Assembly: GCA_036013505.1 (NCBI GenBank)
Contig: CP107851.1
Location: forward strand, 1,426,001 to 1,490,000
DNA length: 64,000 nt
Direction of reading: 5' to 3'
From: Streptomyces sp. NBC_00510
GTDB lineage: Bacteria; Actinomycetota; Actinomycetes; Streptomycetales; Streptomycetaceae
Positions 1-8,818 of this stretch are shown one piece after another. Positions within the stretch are counted from its first letter, which is position 1, and every line of letters starts with the position of its first letter. The notes under the pieces are model-generated. The model did no database searches and was not told where the DNA came from. It worked only from the letters and a program-made list of their open reading frames with translations. A program made the translations under genes and the position numbers.

Positions 1-101
1 GCGTGCGCCTGGCGCAACCGCCGCGCGATCCGGCCCACGCTCAGCCTCAACGCGGCCCCGACCTCGGTCGGGTCACCGGCTTCGAGTGCCTTCGCATCCA
101 T
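1..101 (-). CDS. MarR-family regulator, N-terminal fragment (runs off the window)
   Basis: Only the first 33 codons are present; the gene continues past base 1. The reading from the ATG at 101 gives MDAKALEAGDPTEVGAALRL followed by SVGRIARRLRQ, the usual first helix of a MarR winged-helix repressor. It is divergent from the siderophore importer across an AT-rich gap. No clear Shine-Dalgarno is seen, so the message may be nearly leaderless. The family call rests on this one helix, and the ligand cannot be guessed. Confidence 0.6.
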   Translation of the reverse strand, partial: MDAKALEAGDPTEVGAALRLSVGRIARRLRQAH

Positions 102-114
102 GAGTAGTAACAAT

Positions 115-128
115 AGATTAATCAATCT
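115..128. promoter_or_regulatory. AT-rich inverted repeat in the MarR/importer divergent promoter
   Basis: AGATTAATCAATCT has perfect 5-bp arms (AGATT/AATCT) and lies 14 bases upstream of the MarR start. It sits in the only strongly AT-rich stretch nearby and is flanked by two GTAAC words. It is a plausible autoregulatory MarR operator overlapping the promoter. That role is inferred from position and symmetry only. Confidence 0.4.
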
Positions 129-231
129 GATGTAACTATCGAGCTCCGGTCAAGACCGGACCAAGAGGTGACGCCGGGGCCGGGCGGGGGCACGCGGGGA
201 CCCCGCTTGCGGAGGACGCACAAGCAACGCA

Positions 232-250
232 TAAGGTTAGGCTCGCCTAA
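232..250 (+). promoter_or_regulatory. Iron box (DmdR/IdeR-type operator)
   Basis: TAAGGTTAGGCTCGCCTAA matches the known 19-bp actinobacterial iron box (TTAGGTTAGGCTAACCTAA) at most positions. It lies 35 bases upstream of the siderophore-binding lipoprotein start. Iron-loaded DmdR (IdeR/DtxR family) would repress the four-gene importer here. Confidence 0.8.
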
Positions 251-285
251 TACTTCAAAGGTGAACCACGTACAGGAGTCTCCAC

Positions 286-1341
286 ATGTCTCTTCGGCGC
301 CGCGGCACAGCCGCCGTCGCTGTCGCCATCGCCGCCGCGCTCTCCCTCGCGGCCTGCGGTGGATCCAGCAGCAACGGGAAGGAGGGCAGCGCAGCCGCCT
401 CCGCGACCGCCGGGTCCAAGGACTCCAAGTCCGTCGCGCAGGGCGGCGAGGACTTCGGGGACGCCGCGGAGAAGACCGCGGCCATGGGCACCACCGCCAA
501 GCCGGGCGAGTGGCCGCGCACCATCGCCCACGCCATGGGCAGCACCGTCCTCAAGGCGCAGCCGAAGCGCGTCGTCGTCCTCGACGTGGGCGAGCTCGAT
601 AACGTTGTCTCGCTCGGCGTCAAGCCGGTCGGCCTCGCGCCCACCGAGGGCTCGCCGGAGCTCCCGTCCTACCTCAAGGGCGCCGCGGGCAAGCCCGCGA
701 ACATCGGCACCATCAACAGCCTCAACCTCGAGGCGATCGCCGCGCTCAAGCCGGACCTGATCCTGGGCAGCCAACTGCGCGCCGCCGACTCCTACGACGA
801 GCTGTCGCAGATCGCGCCGACCGTCTTCTCCATCCGCCCCGGCTTCACGTGGAAGGAGAACTACCTCCTCAACGCCGCCGCGCTGGACAAGACCGCGCAG
901 GCCAAGGCGAACCTCGACGCGTACGCGAAGAAGGCGGAGGCACTCGGCACGAAGCTGGGCGCCGACAAGCCGAGCGTGTCGATGGTGCGTTACATGCCCG
1001 AGGGCAAGATCCGCCTCTACGCGAACGACTCCTTCATCGGCACCATCCTCAAGAACGTCGGCATCCCGCGGCCGAAGAACCAGGACATCGAGGACCTGGC
1101 GGCGGAGATCAGCGCCGAGAACATCGACCAGGCCGACGCCGACTACATCTTCACCGGCGTCTACGGCGACCCCAAGGCCACCGAGAAGTCCAAGGCCCAG
1201 GGCAACCCGCTGTGGAAGAACCTGAAGGCGGTCAAGGACGGCCACGCCTTCGACGTCCCGGACGAGACCTGGTACCTCGGGCTCGGGGTCACCGCGGCCA
1301 ACGCGGTCCTCGACGACCTGGAGCAGCACCTCACGGCGTGA
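286..1341 (+). CDS. Iron-siderophore ABC transporter substrate-binding lipoprotein
   Basis: This 351-residue FecB/FepB-type protein captures a ferric siderophore outside the membrane and delivers it to the two permeases downstream. The N terminus is a lipoprotein signal with lipobox LAAC (residues 21-24), followed by a Ser/Gly-rich tether. The periplasmic-binding-protein fold starts near residue 94 (KRVVVLDVGELDNVVSLG) and has the family landmarks IAALKPDLILGSQ and YDELSQIAPTV. The ATG at 286 has CAGGAG 8 bases upstream. It is the first gene of a FecB-FecC-FecD-ATPase set behind an iron box. The siderophore itself cannot be told from sequence. Confidence 0.92.
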   Translation: MSLRRRGTAAVAVAIAAALSLAACGGSSSNGKEGSAAASATAGSKDSKSVAQGGEDFGDAAEKTAAMGTTAKPGEWPRTIAHAMGSTVLKAQPKRVVVLDVGELDNVVSLGVKPVGLAPTEGSPELPSYLKGAAGKPANIGTINSLNLEAIAALKPDLILGSQLRAADSYDELSQIAPTVFSIRPGFTWKENYLLNAAALDKTAQAKANLDAYAKKAEALGTKLGADKPSVSMVRYMPEGKIRLYANDSFIGTILKNVGIPRPKNQDIEDLAAEISAENIDQADADYIFTGVYGDPKATEKSKAQGNPLWKNLKAVKDGHAFDVPDETWYLGLGVTAANAVLDDLEQHLTA

Positions 1342-1366
1342 GCCCGCGAGGCCACCGAGAGCCGTA

Positions 1367-1408
1367 CGCCGGGCGCCGGCGGGCCGTCGTGCCCGCCGGC
1401 GCCCGGCG
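1367..1408 (+). terminator. 18-bp perfect hairpin between binding protein and first permease
   Basis: Bases 1367-1384 pair perfectly with 1391-1408 around a 6-base CGTCGT loop. There is no U-tract, so full termination is unlikely. Inside an importer operon such a hairpin usually protects or partly terminates the upstream message, so more binding protein is made than permease. Confidence 0.6.
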
Positions 1409-1469
1409 CGCGCCCGTACGACCCGCAATCCGCAACGCGGAACCCGGAAAGAGAGAGTGAGCGCGGCGC

Positions 1470-2474
1470 ATGGCGCGACCGACCCGTCGCCGTATCGCCT
1501 GGCTGGTGGGGTGCGCGGTGATGCTGCTGATCGCCGTCCTGCTGAGCCTGGCCGTCGGCAGCCGACAGATCGCCCCCGGCGAGGTCCTCCAGGCCCTGCT
1601 GCACGGTGGCACCAGTGACGACGCCCAGGTGGTGCGGGCGTTGCGCGTGCCGCGCACCGTCATCGGTGTACTGGCCGGCGCCGCCCTCGCCGTCGCCGGG
1701 ACCGTGATGCAGGGCGTCACCCGCAACCCGATCGCCGAACCCGGCATCCTGGGCGTCAGCCAGGGCGCGTCCGTCGGGGTGGTGTGCGCGATCGCGTTCC
1801 TCGGCGTGCACACGCTCACCGGGTACGTCTGGTTCGCCTTCGTGGGCGCGGCGGTCGCGGCCGTCGCCGTGTACGCCGTCGCCGCGGGCGGCTACCGCGG
1901 CGCCTCCCCCGTGAAGCTCGCGCTGGCGGGCGCCGCGATGAACGCCTTCCTCGCCTCCGTCGTCTCCGGGATCGTCACCACCGACGCCCACGCGCTGGAC
2001 GAGTTCCGGTTCTGGCAGGTCGGCTCGATCAGCGGCCGCGGCAGCGACGTCATCGGCCAGATCTGGCCGTTCGTGGCGGCCGGACTGCTGCTGGTCGCGA
2101 CGATGGCCCGGGGCCTGGACGCGCTCGCGCTCGGCGACGACGCCGCCAAGGGCCTCGGCCACAACGTGGCGCTGCTGCGCGTGCTGGGCGCGGTGGGGGC
2201 GACCGTGCTGACCGGCGCGGCCGTGGCCGCCGTGGGGCCGATCGCCTTCACCGGCCTGGCCGTCCCGCACATCGCCCGGGCCCTGGTCGGTGCGGCGCAC
2301 CGCTGGGTGCTGCCGGTGGCCGCCCTCCTCGGGCCGGTGATGATCCTCGCCTCCGACGTGCTCGGCCGTATCGTCTTCCCGCCCTCGGAGGTACCGGTGG
2401 CCGTCATGACCGCCCTGCTCGGCGTGCCGTTCCTCATCGCGCTGGTGCGGCGCCGGACGGTGGTGGCCGCATGA
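1470..2474 (+). CDS. FecCD-family siderophore permease (first subunit)
   Basis: A 334-residue integral membrane subunit of a type II ABC importer (BtuC/FecC family), expected to form the pore as a heterodimer with the next gene product. The conserved core reads [20 protein letters not shown], and the C-terminal [20 protein letters not shown] segment is the loop that meets the ATPase. Repeated hydrophobic segments run through the whole length. The ATG at 1470 gives the usual short cytoplasmic N terminus before the first membrane helix. Its stop overlaps the next start as ATGA, so the two are probably translationally coupled. Confidence 0.92.
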   Translation: MARPTRRRIAWLVGCAVMLLIAVLLSLAVGSRQIAPGEVLQALLHGGTSDDAQVVRALRVPRTVIGVLAGAALAVAGTVMQGVTRNPIAEPGILGVSQGASVGVVCAIAFLGVHTLTGYVWFAFVGAAVAAVAVYAVAAGGYRGASPVKLALAGAAMNAFLASVVSGIVTTDAHALDEFRFWQVGSISGRGSDVIGQIWPFVAAGLLLVATMARGLDALALGDDAAKGLGHNVALLRVLGAVGATVLTGAAVAAVGPIAFTGLAVPHIARALVGAAHRWVLPVAALLGPVMILASDVLGRIVFPPSEVPVAVMTALLGVPFLIALVRRRTVVAA

Positions 2475-3562
2475 GCCGCGCGACCGCACCCACGACCTCG
2501 CCCGCCCCGCTCTCCGTACGCCCGGCCGGGCACGCCCTGTTCCGTCCCGGGCGGGGCAGTTTCCTGGTCCACCGCCGGGCGGTCCTCGTCGCCGTCGTGC
2601 TCGCCGTGCTGCTGCTCGCGGCCGTCGTGCTCTACCTCTGCGTCGGCGAGTCCTTCGTCTCCCCGGTGGAGGTCGTCGACGTCCTCCTCGGCCGTCCCAG
2701 CCCCGACCAGCTCGTCGTCGGCACGCTGCGACTGCCCCGCCTGGTCGTGGGCCTGCTCGCCGGGGTCGCCTTCGGCGTCGCCGGGGCGCTGGTCCAGGCC
2801 GTCGCGCGCAACCCGCTGGCCAGCCCCGACGTCATCGGCGTGACCCACGGCGCGGGCGCCGCGACGGTCGCCGCGATGAGCTTCGGCCTCGCCTCGCACA
2901 CCGCGCTCCCGTACGTGTCCATCGCGGGCGGTCTCGCGGCGGCGCTGCTCGTCTACGTCTTCGCCTGGCGCCGCGGGCTCCACGCGTCGCGCTTCGTCCT
3001 CGTCGGGATCGGCGTCTCCGTCGCCCTGGGCTCGCTGACGCAACTCTTCCTCACCAAGGGCGACTTCCTCGTCGCGCAGCAGGCCAAGGTCTGGCTGACG
3101 GGCTCGCTCAACAGCCGTGGCTACGACCAGGCCGCCCCCCTGGCGACGGTGCTGCTCCTGGCGATCCCCGCGGCGCTCTGGGCGGCCAGGGCCCAGCGCG
3201 CGGCCTCCTTCGACGACGACACCGCCATGGCCCTCGGCATCCGGCTGGACCGGGTACGGCTCGGCCTGACCGCGCTCGGCATCGTCCTGGCCTCGGTGGC
3301 GACGGGGGCCACGGGACCGGTCGACTTCGTCGCCCTCCTCGCCCCGCAGATCGCCCGGCGGCTGACCCGTACGGCGCAGATCCCGCTGCTGTCCTCGGCG
3401 CTGACCGGCGCGCTCGTGGTCGTCGTCGCCGACCTGCTGGCCCGGCGCCTGTTCTCCCCCGTCGAACTCCCCGTCGGCGTCCTCACCGCAGCGGTGGGCG
3501 CCCCCTACCTGATGTGGCTGATCGCCCGCACCCGCAGCCGTTCCGGAGGCACCACCTCATGA
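2471..3562 (+). CDS. FecCD-family siderophore permease (second subunit)
   Basis: A 363-residue BtuC/FecD-type permease, partner of the preceding one. Signature segments are [20 protein letters not shown] and [20 protein letters not shown]. About 35 residues precede the first membrane helix, longer than in the first subunit. The open frame extends further upstream, but the ATG at 2471 overlaps the previous stop by four bases and is the natural start. The gene ends in another ATGA overlap with the ATPase gene, so the permease pair and ATPase form one tightly coupled unit. Confidence 0.92.
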   Translation: MSRATAPTTSPAPLSVRPAGHALFRPGRGSFLVHRRAVLVAVVLAVLLLAAVVLYLCVGESFVSPVEVVDVLLGRPSPDQLVVGTLRLPRLVVGLLAGVAFGVAGALVQAVARNPLASPDVIGVTHGAGAATVAAMSFGLASHTALPYVSIAGGLAAALLVYVFAWRRGLHASRFVLVGIGVSVALGSLTQLFLTKGDFLVAQQAKVWLTGSLNSRGYDQAAPLATVLLLAIPAALWAARAQRAASFDDDTAMALGIRLDRVRLGLTALGIVLASVATGATGPVDFVALLAPQIARRLTRTAQIPLLSSALTGALVVVVADLLARRLFSPVELPVGVLTAAVGAPYLMWLIARTRSRSGGTTS

Positions 3563-4368
3563 GCCGTACCAGCCGACTCACCGCCCGGGAGCTGACCCTG
3601 GCGTACGAGGACCGCACCGTCGTCGACGGCCTGGACCTGGAGATCCCCGACGGGCGGGTCACCGTCATCGTCGGCCCCAACGCCTGCGGCAAGTCCACGC
3701 TGCTGCGCGCGCTGGGCCGGCTGCTCAAGCCGCGCTCCGGCACGGTCCTGCTGGACGGCACCGAACTCGCCCGCATCCCCGGCCGGCAGATCGCCCGGGC
3801 CATCGGAGTCCTGCCGCAGAGCCCCACGCCGCCGGACGGCATCACCGTCGCCGACCTCGTGGCGCGCGGACGCCAGCCGCACCAGAAGTGGTGGCAGCAG
3901 TGGTCCGAGGCCGACGAACGCGCCGTCGCCGAGGCGCTGGAGCACACCGGCACCGCCGACCTCGCGGACCGGCCGGTCGACGAGCTGTCGGGCGGGCAGC
4001 GCCAGCGGGTGTGGATCGCCATGGCCCTCGCCCAGGAGACCGACCTGCTCCTGCTGGACGAGCCCACCACGTACCTCGACATCGCCCACCAGGTGGAGGT
4101 GCTGGACCTGGTCCGCCGCCTCAACCACGGACGCGGGCGCACGGTCGTCGCCGTGCTCCACGACCTCAACCAGGCCGCCCGCTACGCCGACCACCTCATC
4201 GCCATGAAGGCCGGCCGGATCGTCGCCCAGGGCCCGCCCCGCGACATCGTCACGGCGGACCTCGTCCACGAGGTCTTCGGCCTCACGTCGGTCATCGTCC
4301 CCGACCCGGTCACGGGCAGCCCCCTCGTCGTCCCCGGCGTGCCCTGGCAGCCCGCGGCAGCCGACTGA
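3559..4368 (+). CDS. Siderophore ABC transporter ATP-binding protein
   Basis: A 269-residue FecE/FepC-type ATPase that powers the FecCD permeases. Walker A is GPNACGKST (residues 39-47), the signature LSGGQ is at 143-147 followed by [12 protein letters not shown], and Walker B is LLLLDEP near 164-169 with the D-loop TYLDIAHQ. The switch His lies in [14 protein letters not shown]. The start was set at the ATG overlapping the upstream stop (ATGA). An in-frame upstream ATG exists but lies deep inside the permease gene. It is the last gene of the importer operon. Confidence 0.93.
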   Translation: MSRTSRLTARELTLAYEDRTVVDGLDLEIPDGRVTVIVGPNACGKSTLLRALGRLLKPRSGTVLLDGTELARIPGRQIARAIGVLPQSPTPPDGITVADLVARGRQPHQKWWQQWSEADERAVAEALEHTGTADLADRPVDELSGGQRQRVWIAMALAQETDLLLLDEPTTYLDIAHQVEVLDLVRRLNHGRGRTVVAVLHDLNQAARYADHLIAMKAGRIVAQGPPRDIVTADLVHEVFGLTSVIVPDPVTGSPLVVPGVPWQPAAAD

Positions 4369-4388
4369 CCTCCCCCGTCGCACGGCAC

Positions 4389-4411
4389 GGCGGAGGCCGA
4401 CGGCCTCCGCC
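4389..4411 (+). terminator. Hairpin after the siderophore importer operon
   Basis: A 10-bp perfect stem (GGCGGAGGCC/GGCCTCCGCC) closes a 3-base loop 20 bases after the ATPase stop. No U-run follows, which is common for actinobacterial terminators. It is the likely 3' end of the importer message. Confidence 0.6.
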
Positions 4412-4545
4412 ATACTGCCCGGATGACCGCACCGACCGGCCGCTGGGAGGCGCCGGACGAGGGCCGGGCGTCGCTGGGTTCGTCGCTGCGCCCCTGCGCC
4501 CGGGTCGGGTCGGGGTCGGACAGCGCGGTCTGGAAGCATCGGATC

Positions 4546-4944
4546 ATGAGCGGAACCCACCTGAGCGTCAAGGACGTCGTCGTCGACTGCGCGGATCCGG
4601 AGCGGCTGGCCGCGTTCTGGGGCGAGCTGCTGGGGCGGGCGGTCGTGGCGCGGATCGGCCCGTACGTGTGGCTCGCGCGAGGCGAGGGGCCGGGCCTGGG
4701 CTTCCAGCGGACCGAGGAGCCCAAGTCCGGGAAGAACCGGGTCCACTTCGACGTGGCCTCGCCCGATCCGGGGGCGGAGCGGGCGCGGATCGAATCGCTG
4801 GGCGGGCGGGTGCTCGAGGAGTACGCCGAGGGCGGGTTCCTGGTCATGGCCGACCCCGAGGGGAACGAGTTCTGCGTCGTCCCCGAGGGGCCGTTCGAGC
4901 TCGACGACGAGGGACGCGCGAGCTACCTCCACGACGGCGGCTGA
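4546..4944 (+). CDS. VOC-family (glyoxalase/bleomycin-resistance-like) protein
   Basis: A 132-residue single-domain vicinal-oxygen-chelate protein of the glyoxalase-like class. The first beta-alpha-beta-beta-beta module starts VKDVVVDCADPERLAAFWGE and the second ends FLVMADPEGNEFCVVPEG, with HFDVASPDPGAERARIESLG between. The frame is open upstream to 4423, but the ATG at 4546 begins right at the conserved fold. Members may be lyases, dioxygenases or drug-binding proteins, and no substrate can be inferred. It is convergent with the HEAT-repeat gene. Confidence 0.8.
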   Translation: MSGTHLSVKDVVVDCADPERLAAFWGELLGRAVVARIGPYVWLARGEGPGLGFQRTEEPKSGKNRVHFDVASPDPGAERARIESLGGRVLEEYAEGGFLVMADPEGNEFCVVPEGPFELDDEGRASYLHDGG

Positions 4945-5041
4945 TCAGGGGCGAGGCCCGCACCATGTGCCGCATGACCTCCGGGGGCAGCGCCGGGTGC
5001 CCCGCGGCCACTTCCGCCGCCCGGTGGACCGGGCCGCGCTC

Positions 5042-6196
5042 TCAGCCGCAGCCGGGCGGCGCGGCAACGAGGAGGTCCCGCAGCGGCTCGCGCTCCGTGG
5101 GGAGTCCCGCGGCCCGCAGCCAGGAGACGCGGTTGGCTATGGTGCCCCAGCAGGCGTCCTGGCCGACCAGGGCCTCCAGGAAGGCACGCTGGGCCTCCGT
5201 CAGCGGCCGGTCGGGGGCGTACGGGGTCGGGAAGGCGCACGCGAGGAGCGGGCCCCACTCGCTGTCGACGGTGTGCTGGTGGTACTTCGGCACCAGCGCG
5301 AGCGCGGCCGGGAGGACCTCGTCGAAGTGCCGGGCGCGGTCGAGCAGTCCGCGCAGCAGGGTGAAGCGGAACCAGCCGTCGAACTGGGGCAGCGGCTCGT
5401 CGAACCACGCGTCGGCGGCCGCGGGATCCGCGAGCGCGTCGAGCAGCGCCGGCACGGCCGCGGAGTCGGAGGTGCCCAGTGCGGCGCAGGCGCGCACCGC
5501 CGGGTCGGGGTCCGTCAGGAAGCCGCCGGTGTCATGGCCCCAGGCGCCCAGCGACAGGAGGGCGCCCGCCCGCTCGCGGCGGTCGCCGTCGGCCCGGGCT
5601 ATCCGCTCCAGGCGTGCGGCCGCGGCCGGTACGTGGTCGGCGAGTTCGGGCGCCCGGAGCAGCTGCGTCACCACGCCGAGGGACGCCTCCCTGACGGTGG
5701 CGTCCGCGTCGTCCAGCCAGGGCAGGACCGCGCCGAACAGTTGCGGCCGGACGGCACGGCACGCCTCGATCGCCGCGATCTCCTCGGCCCAGTCCTCGTC
5801 GCCGTCCTCCTCGTCCTCCTCGTCCTCCTCGTACGCCGCGGAGTCGGCGAGTTCGCCCAGCCATTCCAGGAGCGCGGCACGCAGCGGCCGGACCCGGTCG
5901 TCCCAGGAGAAGTAGCTCTCGTGAACGGCGAGCGTGCGGGGGTCGCCCAGGATGCCCGCGACGAACAGCGCGGCGGGCGCGGTGGCGGAGTACAACGACC
6001 CCTGGTGCAGCACGGACATCTCCAGCCGGCCGAGCGACTCCGCCTGTACCTCCGGGTCGTCGTGCAGGAGCCCGAGCAGGTCGTCCGGGGTGCCGTCCGC
6101 GGGCCCGTAGGCGTGGGCGAGGGCTGCCCAGTCGGTCGCCGGCAACAGGGCGGCGGGTTCGGGCAGGGCGATGGCGGCGTCTTCGTTCGCGGACAT
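5042..6196 (-). CDS. HEAT-repeat-like protein of unknown function
   Basis: The 384-residue product is rich in paired helices typical of HEAT/Armadillo repeats, such as FGAVLPWLDDADATVREASL and LERIARADGDRRERAGALLSLGAWG. A very acidic EEDEEDEEDGDE segment lies near residue 150. No signal peptide or catalytic motif is visible, so it is probably a cytoplasmic scaffold. The frame is open to 6337, but the ATG at 6196 (MSANEDAAIALPEP) removes a non-coding-looking basic leader. Its neighbours do not suggest a pathway. Confidence 0.75.
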   Translation of the reverse strand: MSANEDAAIALPEPAALLPATDWAALAHAYGPADGTPDDLLGLLHDDPEVQAESLGRLEMSVLHQGSLYSATAPAALFVAGILGDPRTLAVHESYFSWDDRVRPLRAALLEWLGELADSAAYEEDEEDEEDGDEDWAEEIAAIEACRAVRPQLFGAVLPWLDDADATVREASLGVVTQLLRAPELADHVPAAAARLERIARADGDRRERAGALLSLGAWGHDTGGFLTDPDPAVRACAALGTSDSAAVPALLDALADPAAADAWFDEPLPQFDGWFRFTLLRGLLDRARHFDEVLPAALALVPKYHQHTVDSEWGPLLACAFPTPYAPDRPLTEAQRAFLEALVGQDACWGTIANRVSWLRAAGLPTEREPLRDLLVAAPPGCG

Positions 6197-6364
6197 GGCG
6201 GCAGTCTGCCGCAGAGGTCCGACAACGGCCGCGCACATCAGGCGAATCCGGCCCTTTCGCCCGTGTTTCCGCGTTAACTGTGGGGCGGCAGTGAGCGATG
6301 TGGGGAGGGGGGAGTACATTGCGGCTGCCATTGGCATCGGAATTCACCACAGCCTGGAGAACTT

Positions 6365-6991
6365 GTGACCGCATCCCCCCGCCGTGCCTGGTACCGCCCC
6401 GGCACCCTGATAGCAGCCGCCGCGACCGGTGTCATCGGTCTCGGCCTGTGCGCCACCCCGGCGTCCGCCCACACGCCCGACTGGAAGGCGGACTGCCACA
6501 AGGTGGAGGTCCACCTGAAGGCGTACAACGGCGGCGTCAAGAACACCGTGAAGATCACCGCGGACGGCAAGGACCTGCTGCCGACCACGGAGTTCGGTTC
6601 GTCGTTCGACCAGACCCTCGACGTGCCGCCGCACACCGCCGACGTGCACCTGCACCTCAGCGTGGTGGCCGGCGACGGCGAGCGGTTCTCGAAGGAGGAC
6701 GACCTCACCGTTCCGGCGTGCCAGGACCAGAGCACGCCCACGCCCACCCCGACGGAGACGAAGACCACCGAGTCTCCCAAGCCCAGCGAGACGCCCAGCG
6801 AGTCGGCCGGCACGGCCCCCTCCGCTGCGCCCTCCACCCCGTCCACCGACGAGTCCCCGGCCGGCGACCTCGCCGAGACCGGTGCCTCCAGCTCCACCCC
6901 GCTGATCGCGGGCGGTGCGGCCGTCGCGCTGCTCGCCGGCGGCGGTCTGCTCTTCGCGAACCGCAAGCGTCGCGCCGCAGCCCGTCACTGA
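6365..6991 (+). CDS. Sortase-anchored cell-wall surface protein (LAETG motif)
   Basis: A 208-residue secreted protein. It has a basic N terminus and hydrophobic signal ending near ATPASA (residue 35), then a ~80-residue beta-rich domain. A Pro/Thr/Ser-rich wall spacer (about 122-165) leads to LAETG (169-173), a hydrophobic helix and the basic tail NRKRRAAARH. LAxTG is the motif used by class E sortases in Streptomyces, so the protein should be covalently attached to peptidoglycan. The start is the GTG at 6365 with GGAG 8 bases upstream. No sortase gene is in the window. The ectodomain has no recognised enzyme motif. Confidence 0.88.
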   Translation: MTASPRRAWYRPGTLIAAAATGVIGLGLCATPASAHTPDWKADCHKVEVHLKAYNGGVKNTVKITADGKDLLPTTEFGSSFDQTLDVPPHTADVHLHLSVVAGDGERFSKEDDLTVPACQDQSTPTPTPTETKTTESPKPSETPSESAGTAPSAAPSTPSTDESPAGDLAETGASSSTPLIAGGAAVALLAGGGLLFANRKRRAAARH

Positions 6992-7038
6992 CCTCCGGTC
7001 GCTGACGGCGGCGCGGTGACGCGCCGTGCATGACACAA

Positions 7039-7082
7039 GGGTGCCGGACCGTGCTCCGTACGGTCCGGCACCCGTCTTTTTG
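7039..7082 (+). terminator. Rho-independent terminator after the LAETG gene
   Basis: A perfect 14-bp stem (7039-7052 with 7060-7073) closes a 7-base loop and is followed by GTCTTTTTG. It is the clearest intrinsic terminator in the window. It lies between convergent genes and probably also serves the acetyltransferase gene on the other strand. Confidence 0.92.
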
Positions 7083-7105
7083 CGCCCCGTGGCGGGCGCC
7101 CCACG

Positions 7106-7702
7106 TCAGGCCACGGGCCCCGGCGCGGCGGAGGCCTCGAACTCCCCCTTGCGCAGCCGGTACACCTGCAGCCGCAGGTCGTAGTACTTCTCGGTCTCCC
7201 CGACCCATTCCATGCCGACGCTGCGGGCCGTGGCGGCGCCGCGGTCGTTCCGCGGGCGGACCACGGCGAAGAGTTCGTCGACGCCCGACGCGAAGGCGTA
7301 CCCCGCCAGGGCGCGCCCGGCCTCGGAGGCCAGGCCCCTGCCCCAGTAGGGGTGGGCGAGCTGCCAGCCGATCTCCAGGTCGACGCCGTAGGGCGGGAGC
7401 GGCAGGACGGCGGCTCCGCCGACGAGTTCGCCGCTCTCGCGCAGTTCGATCGCCCAGCGCCCGGCCGGCCGTTCGAGGGCGGCACCGCCCTCCTCCCAGG
7501 AGCGCAGCAGTTCCCGCATGGACGCGACGTCGGGCTGCCGGGTCATCGCCGGGGCCAGCCAGCGCGTCACGTCGTCCGCCCCGTAGACGGCCAGCGCCGC
7601 TTCGGCGTCGTCGCCGCGCCATGGCCTCAGGACGAGCCGGGGGGTGACGATCCGGGTTTCCTCGTTGCCCTTCGCGCGCTGCGCCGTGGCCGTACCAGTC
7701 AT
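7106..7702 (-). CDS. GNAT-family N-acetyltransferase (RimJ/RimL-like)
   Basis: A 198-residue protein with the Acetyltransf_3 layout. It starts TPRLVLRPWRGDDAEAALAV, has a central ELVGGAAVLPL strand, then IGWQLAHPYWGRGLASEAGR, where the Q/R-x-x-G-x-A loop binds acetyl-CoA, and ends with NDRGAATARSVGMEWVG. It would transfer an acetyl group to an amine on a protein, small molecule or drug; the acceptor is unknown. The start ATG at 7702 (MTGTATAQ) is preferred to an earlier in-frame codon that adds a low-complexity leader. Confidence 0.85.
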   Translation of the reverse strand: MTGTATAQRAKGNEETRIVTPRLVLRPWRGDDAEAALAVYGADDVTRWLAPAMTRQPDVASMRELLRSWEEGGAALERPAGRWAIELRESGELVGGAAVLPLPPYGVDLEIGWQLAHPYWGRGLASEAGRALAGYAFASGVDELFAVVRPRNDRGAATARSVGMEWVGETEKYYDLRLQVYRLRKGEFEASAAPGPVA

Positions 7703-7837
7703 CTGCGTCTTCCGTCCCTGTCGCGAGCTCCGCCGGCCGTACGTCCGGCGGGCGCCCGAAGTCCCCTGTGCCCTTGCACAACACCAGGGGGCCGCCGTCA
7801 CTTCCCGCCCCTTTCTTACCTAACCCTCATCACTCGC

Positions 7838-7872
7838 TTGACAGGTTACCTCGATCCTGTTTGCATGTAACC
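7838..7872 (+). promoter_or_regulatory. Promoter with overlapping inverted repeat (hydrolase gene)
   Basis: A consensus -35 TTGACA (7838-7843) is directly followed by GGTTAC (7844-7849), which repeats inverted as GTAACC (7867-7872). A weak -10 (TTGCAT, 7861-7866) lies 17 bases downstream of the -35. The arms bracket the spacer and -10, as expected for a repressor site. The regulator is not identified. Confidence 0.55.
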
Positions 7873-7898
7873 ATCGAAGTGAATCGAAGGGGTTAGAC

Positions 7899-8777
7899 AT
7901 GGTCACCGTGCACCACCGCTACACCGAGGTCCAGGGGCACCGGCTCTTCTACCGCGAGGCGGGCCCGGCCGACGCCCCCGTCATCGTGCTCCTCCACGGC
8001 TTCCCGACCAGCTCGTTCATGTTCCGCGAGCTGATCCCGCGGCTCGCCGGCCGCTACCGCGTCATCGCGCCCGACCACCTCGGCTTCGGATTCTCCGACG
8101 CCCCCGCCGCCGACGCGTTCGCGTACTCCTTCGACGCCCTCGCCGAACTCACCAAGGGCCTGCTCGACCGGCTGGGCGTCACGCGCTACGCGCTCTACGT
8201 CCAGGACTACGGAGCGCCGATCGGCTGGCGCCTCGCCCTGGGCGACGCCGGCGCCGTCACCGCGATCGTCACCCAGAACGGCAACGGCTACGAGGCGGGG
8301 TTCATCGAGGAGTTCTGGAAGGACGTCCACGCCTACCAGCGCGAGCAGACCCCCGAGACCGAGGCGGGCGTCCGCGTGGCGTTGAGCCTCGAGGGCATCA
8401 AGTGGCAGTACGTCACAGGAGTGGCGGACGAGACCACCGTCAGTCCCGATGCCTGGCACCACGACTTCCAGCTGGTCTCCCGGCCCGGGAACGACCTCGT
8501 GCAGCTCACGCTCTTCCGCGACTACGCGTCGAACCTCCCGCTCTACCCGCGCCTGCACGAGTACCTGCGCACCCACCCCGTGCCCGTGCTCGCGGTCTGG
8601 GGCGAGAACGACCCCATCTTCGGGCCCGACGGCGCCCGGGCCTTCGCCAAGGACGCGCAGCGGGCGGAGGTGCATCTCCTCGACGGCGGCCACTTCCTCC
8701 TGGAGACCCACGTCGAGCCCGTCGCGGAGCTGATCCTGGGCTTCCTCGACAAGGCCGGGCTGCCGCAGCCGCGCTGA
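7899..8777 (+). CDS. Alpha/beta hydrolase (haloalkane dehalogenase/epoxide hydrolase-like)
   Basis: A 292-residue alpha/beta-hydrolase. The oxyanion-hole loop is HGFPTSS (33-39). The nucleophile elbow reads VQDYGAPIG, placing Asp103 where haloalkane dehalogenases and epoxide hydrolases have Asp and esterases have Ser. The acid is in LAVWGENDPIFGP and the base is the His of GGHFLLETH. An Asp nucleophile predicts attack on an alkyl halide or epoxide through an ester intermediate, but the halide-binding Trp after the Asp is Tyr here, so the substrate is open. A GAAGG Shine-Dalgarno precedes the ATG. It lies 41 bases before a flavin-type gene. Confidence 0.85.
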   Translation: MVTVHHRYTEVQGHRLFYREAGPADAPVIVLLHGFPTSSFMFRELIPRLAGRYRVIAPDHLGFGFSDAPAADAFAYSFDALAELTKGLLDRLGVTRYALYVQDYGAPIGWRLALGDAGAVTAIVTQNGNGYEAGFIEEFWKDVHAYQREQTPETEAGVRVALSLEGIKWQYVTGVADETTVSPDAWHHDFQLVSRPGNDLVQLTLFRDYASNLPLYPRLHEYLRTHPVPVLAVWGENDPIFGPDGARAFAKDAQRAEVHLLDGGHFLLETHVEPVAELILGFLDKAGLPQPR

Positions 8778-8818
8778 GTTCCCGCATCCCCCACCGCCGT
8801 ACGACGATTGCGAGGGCC

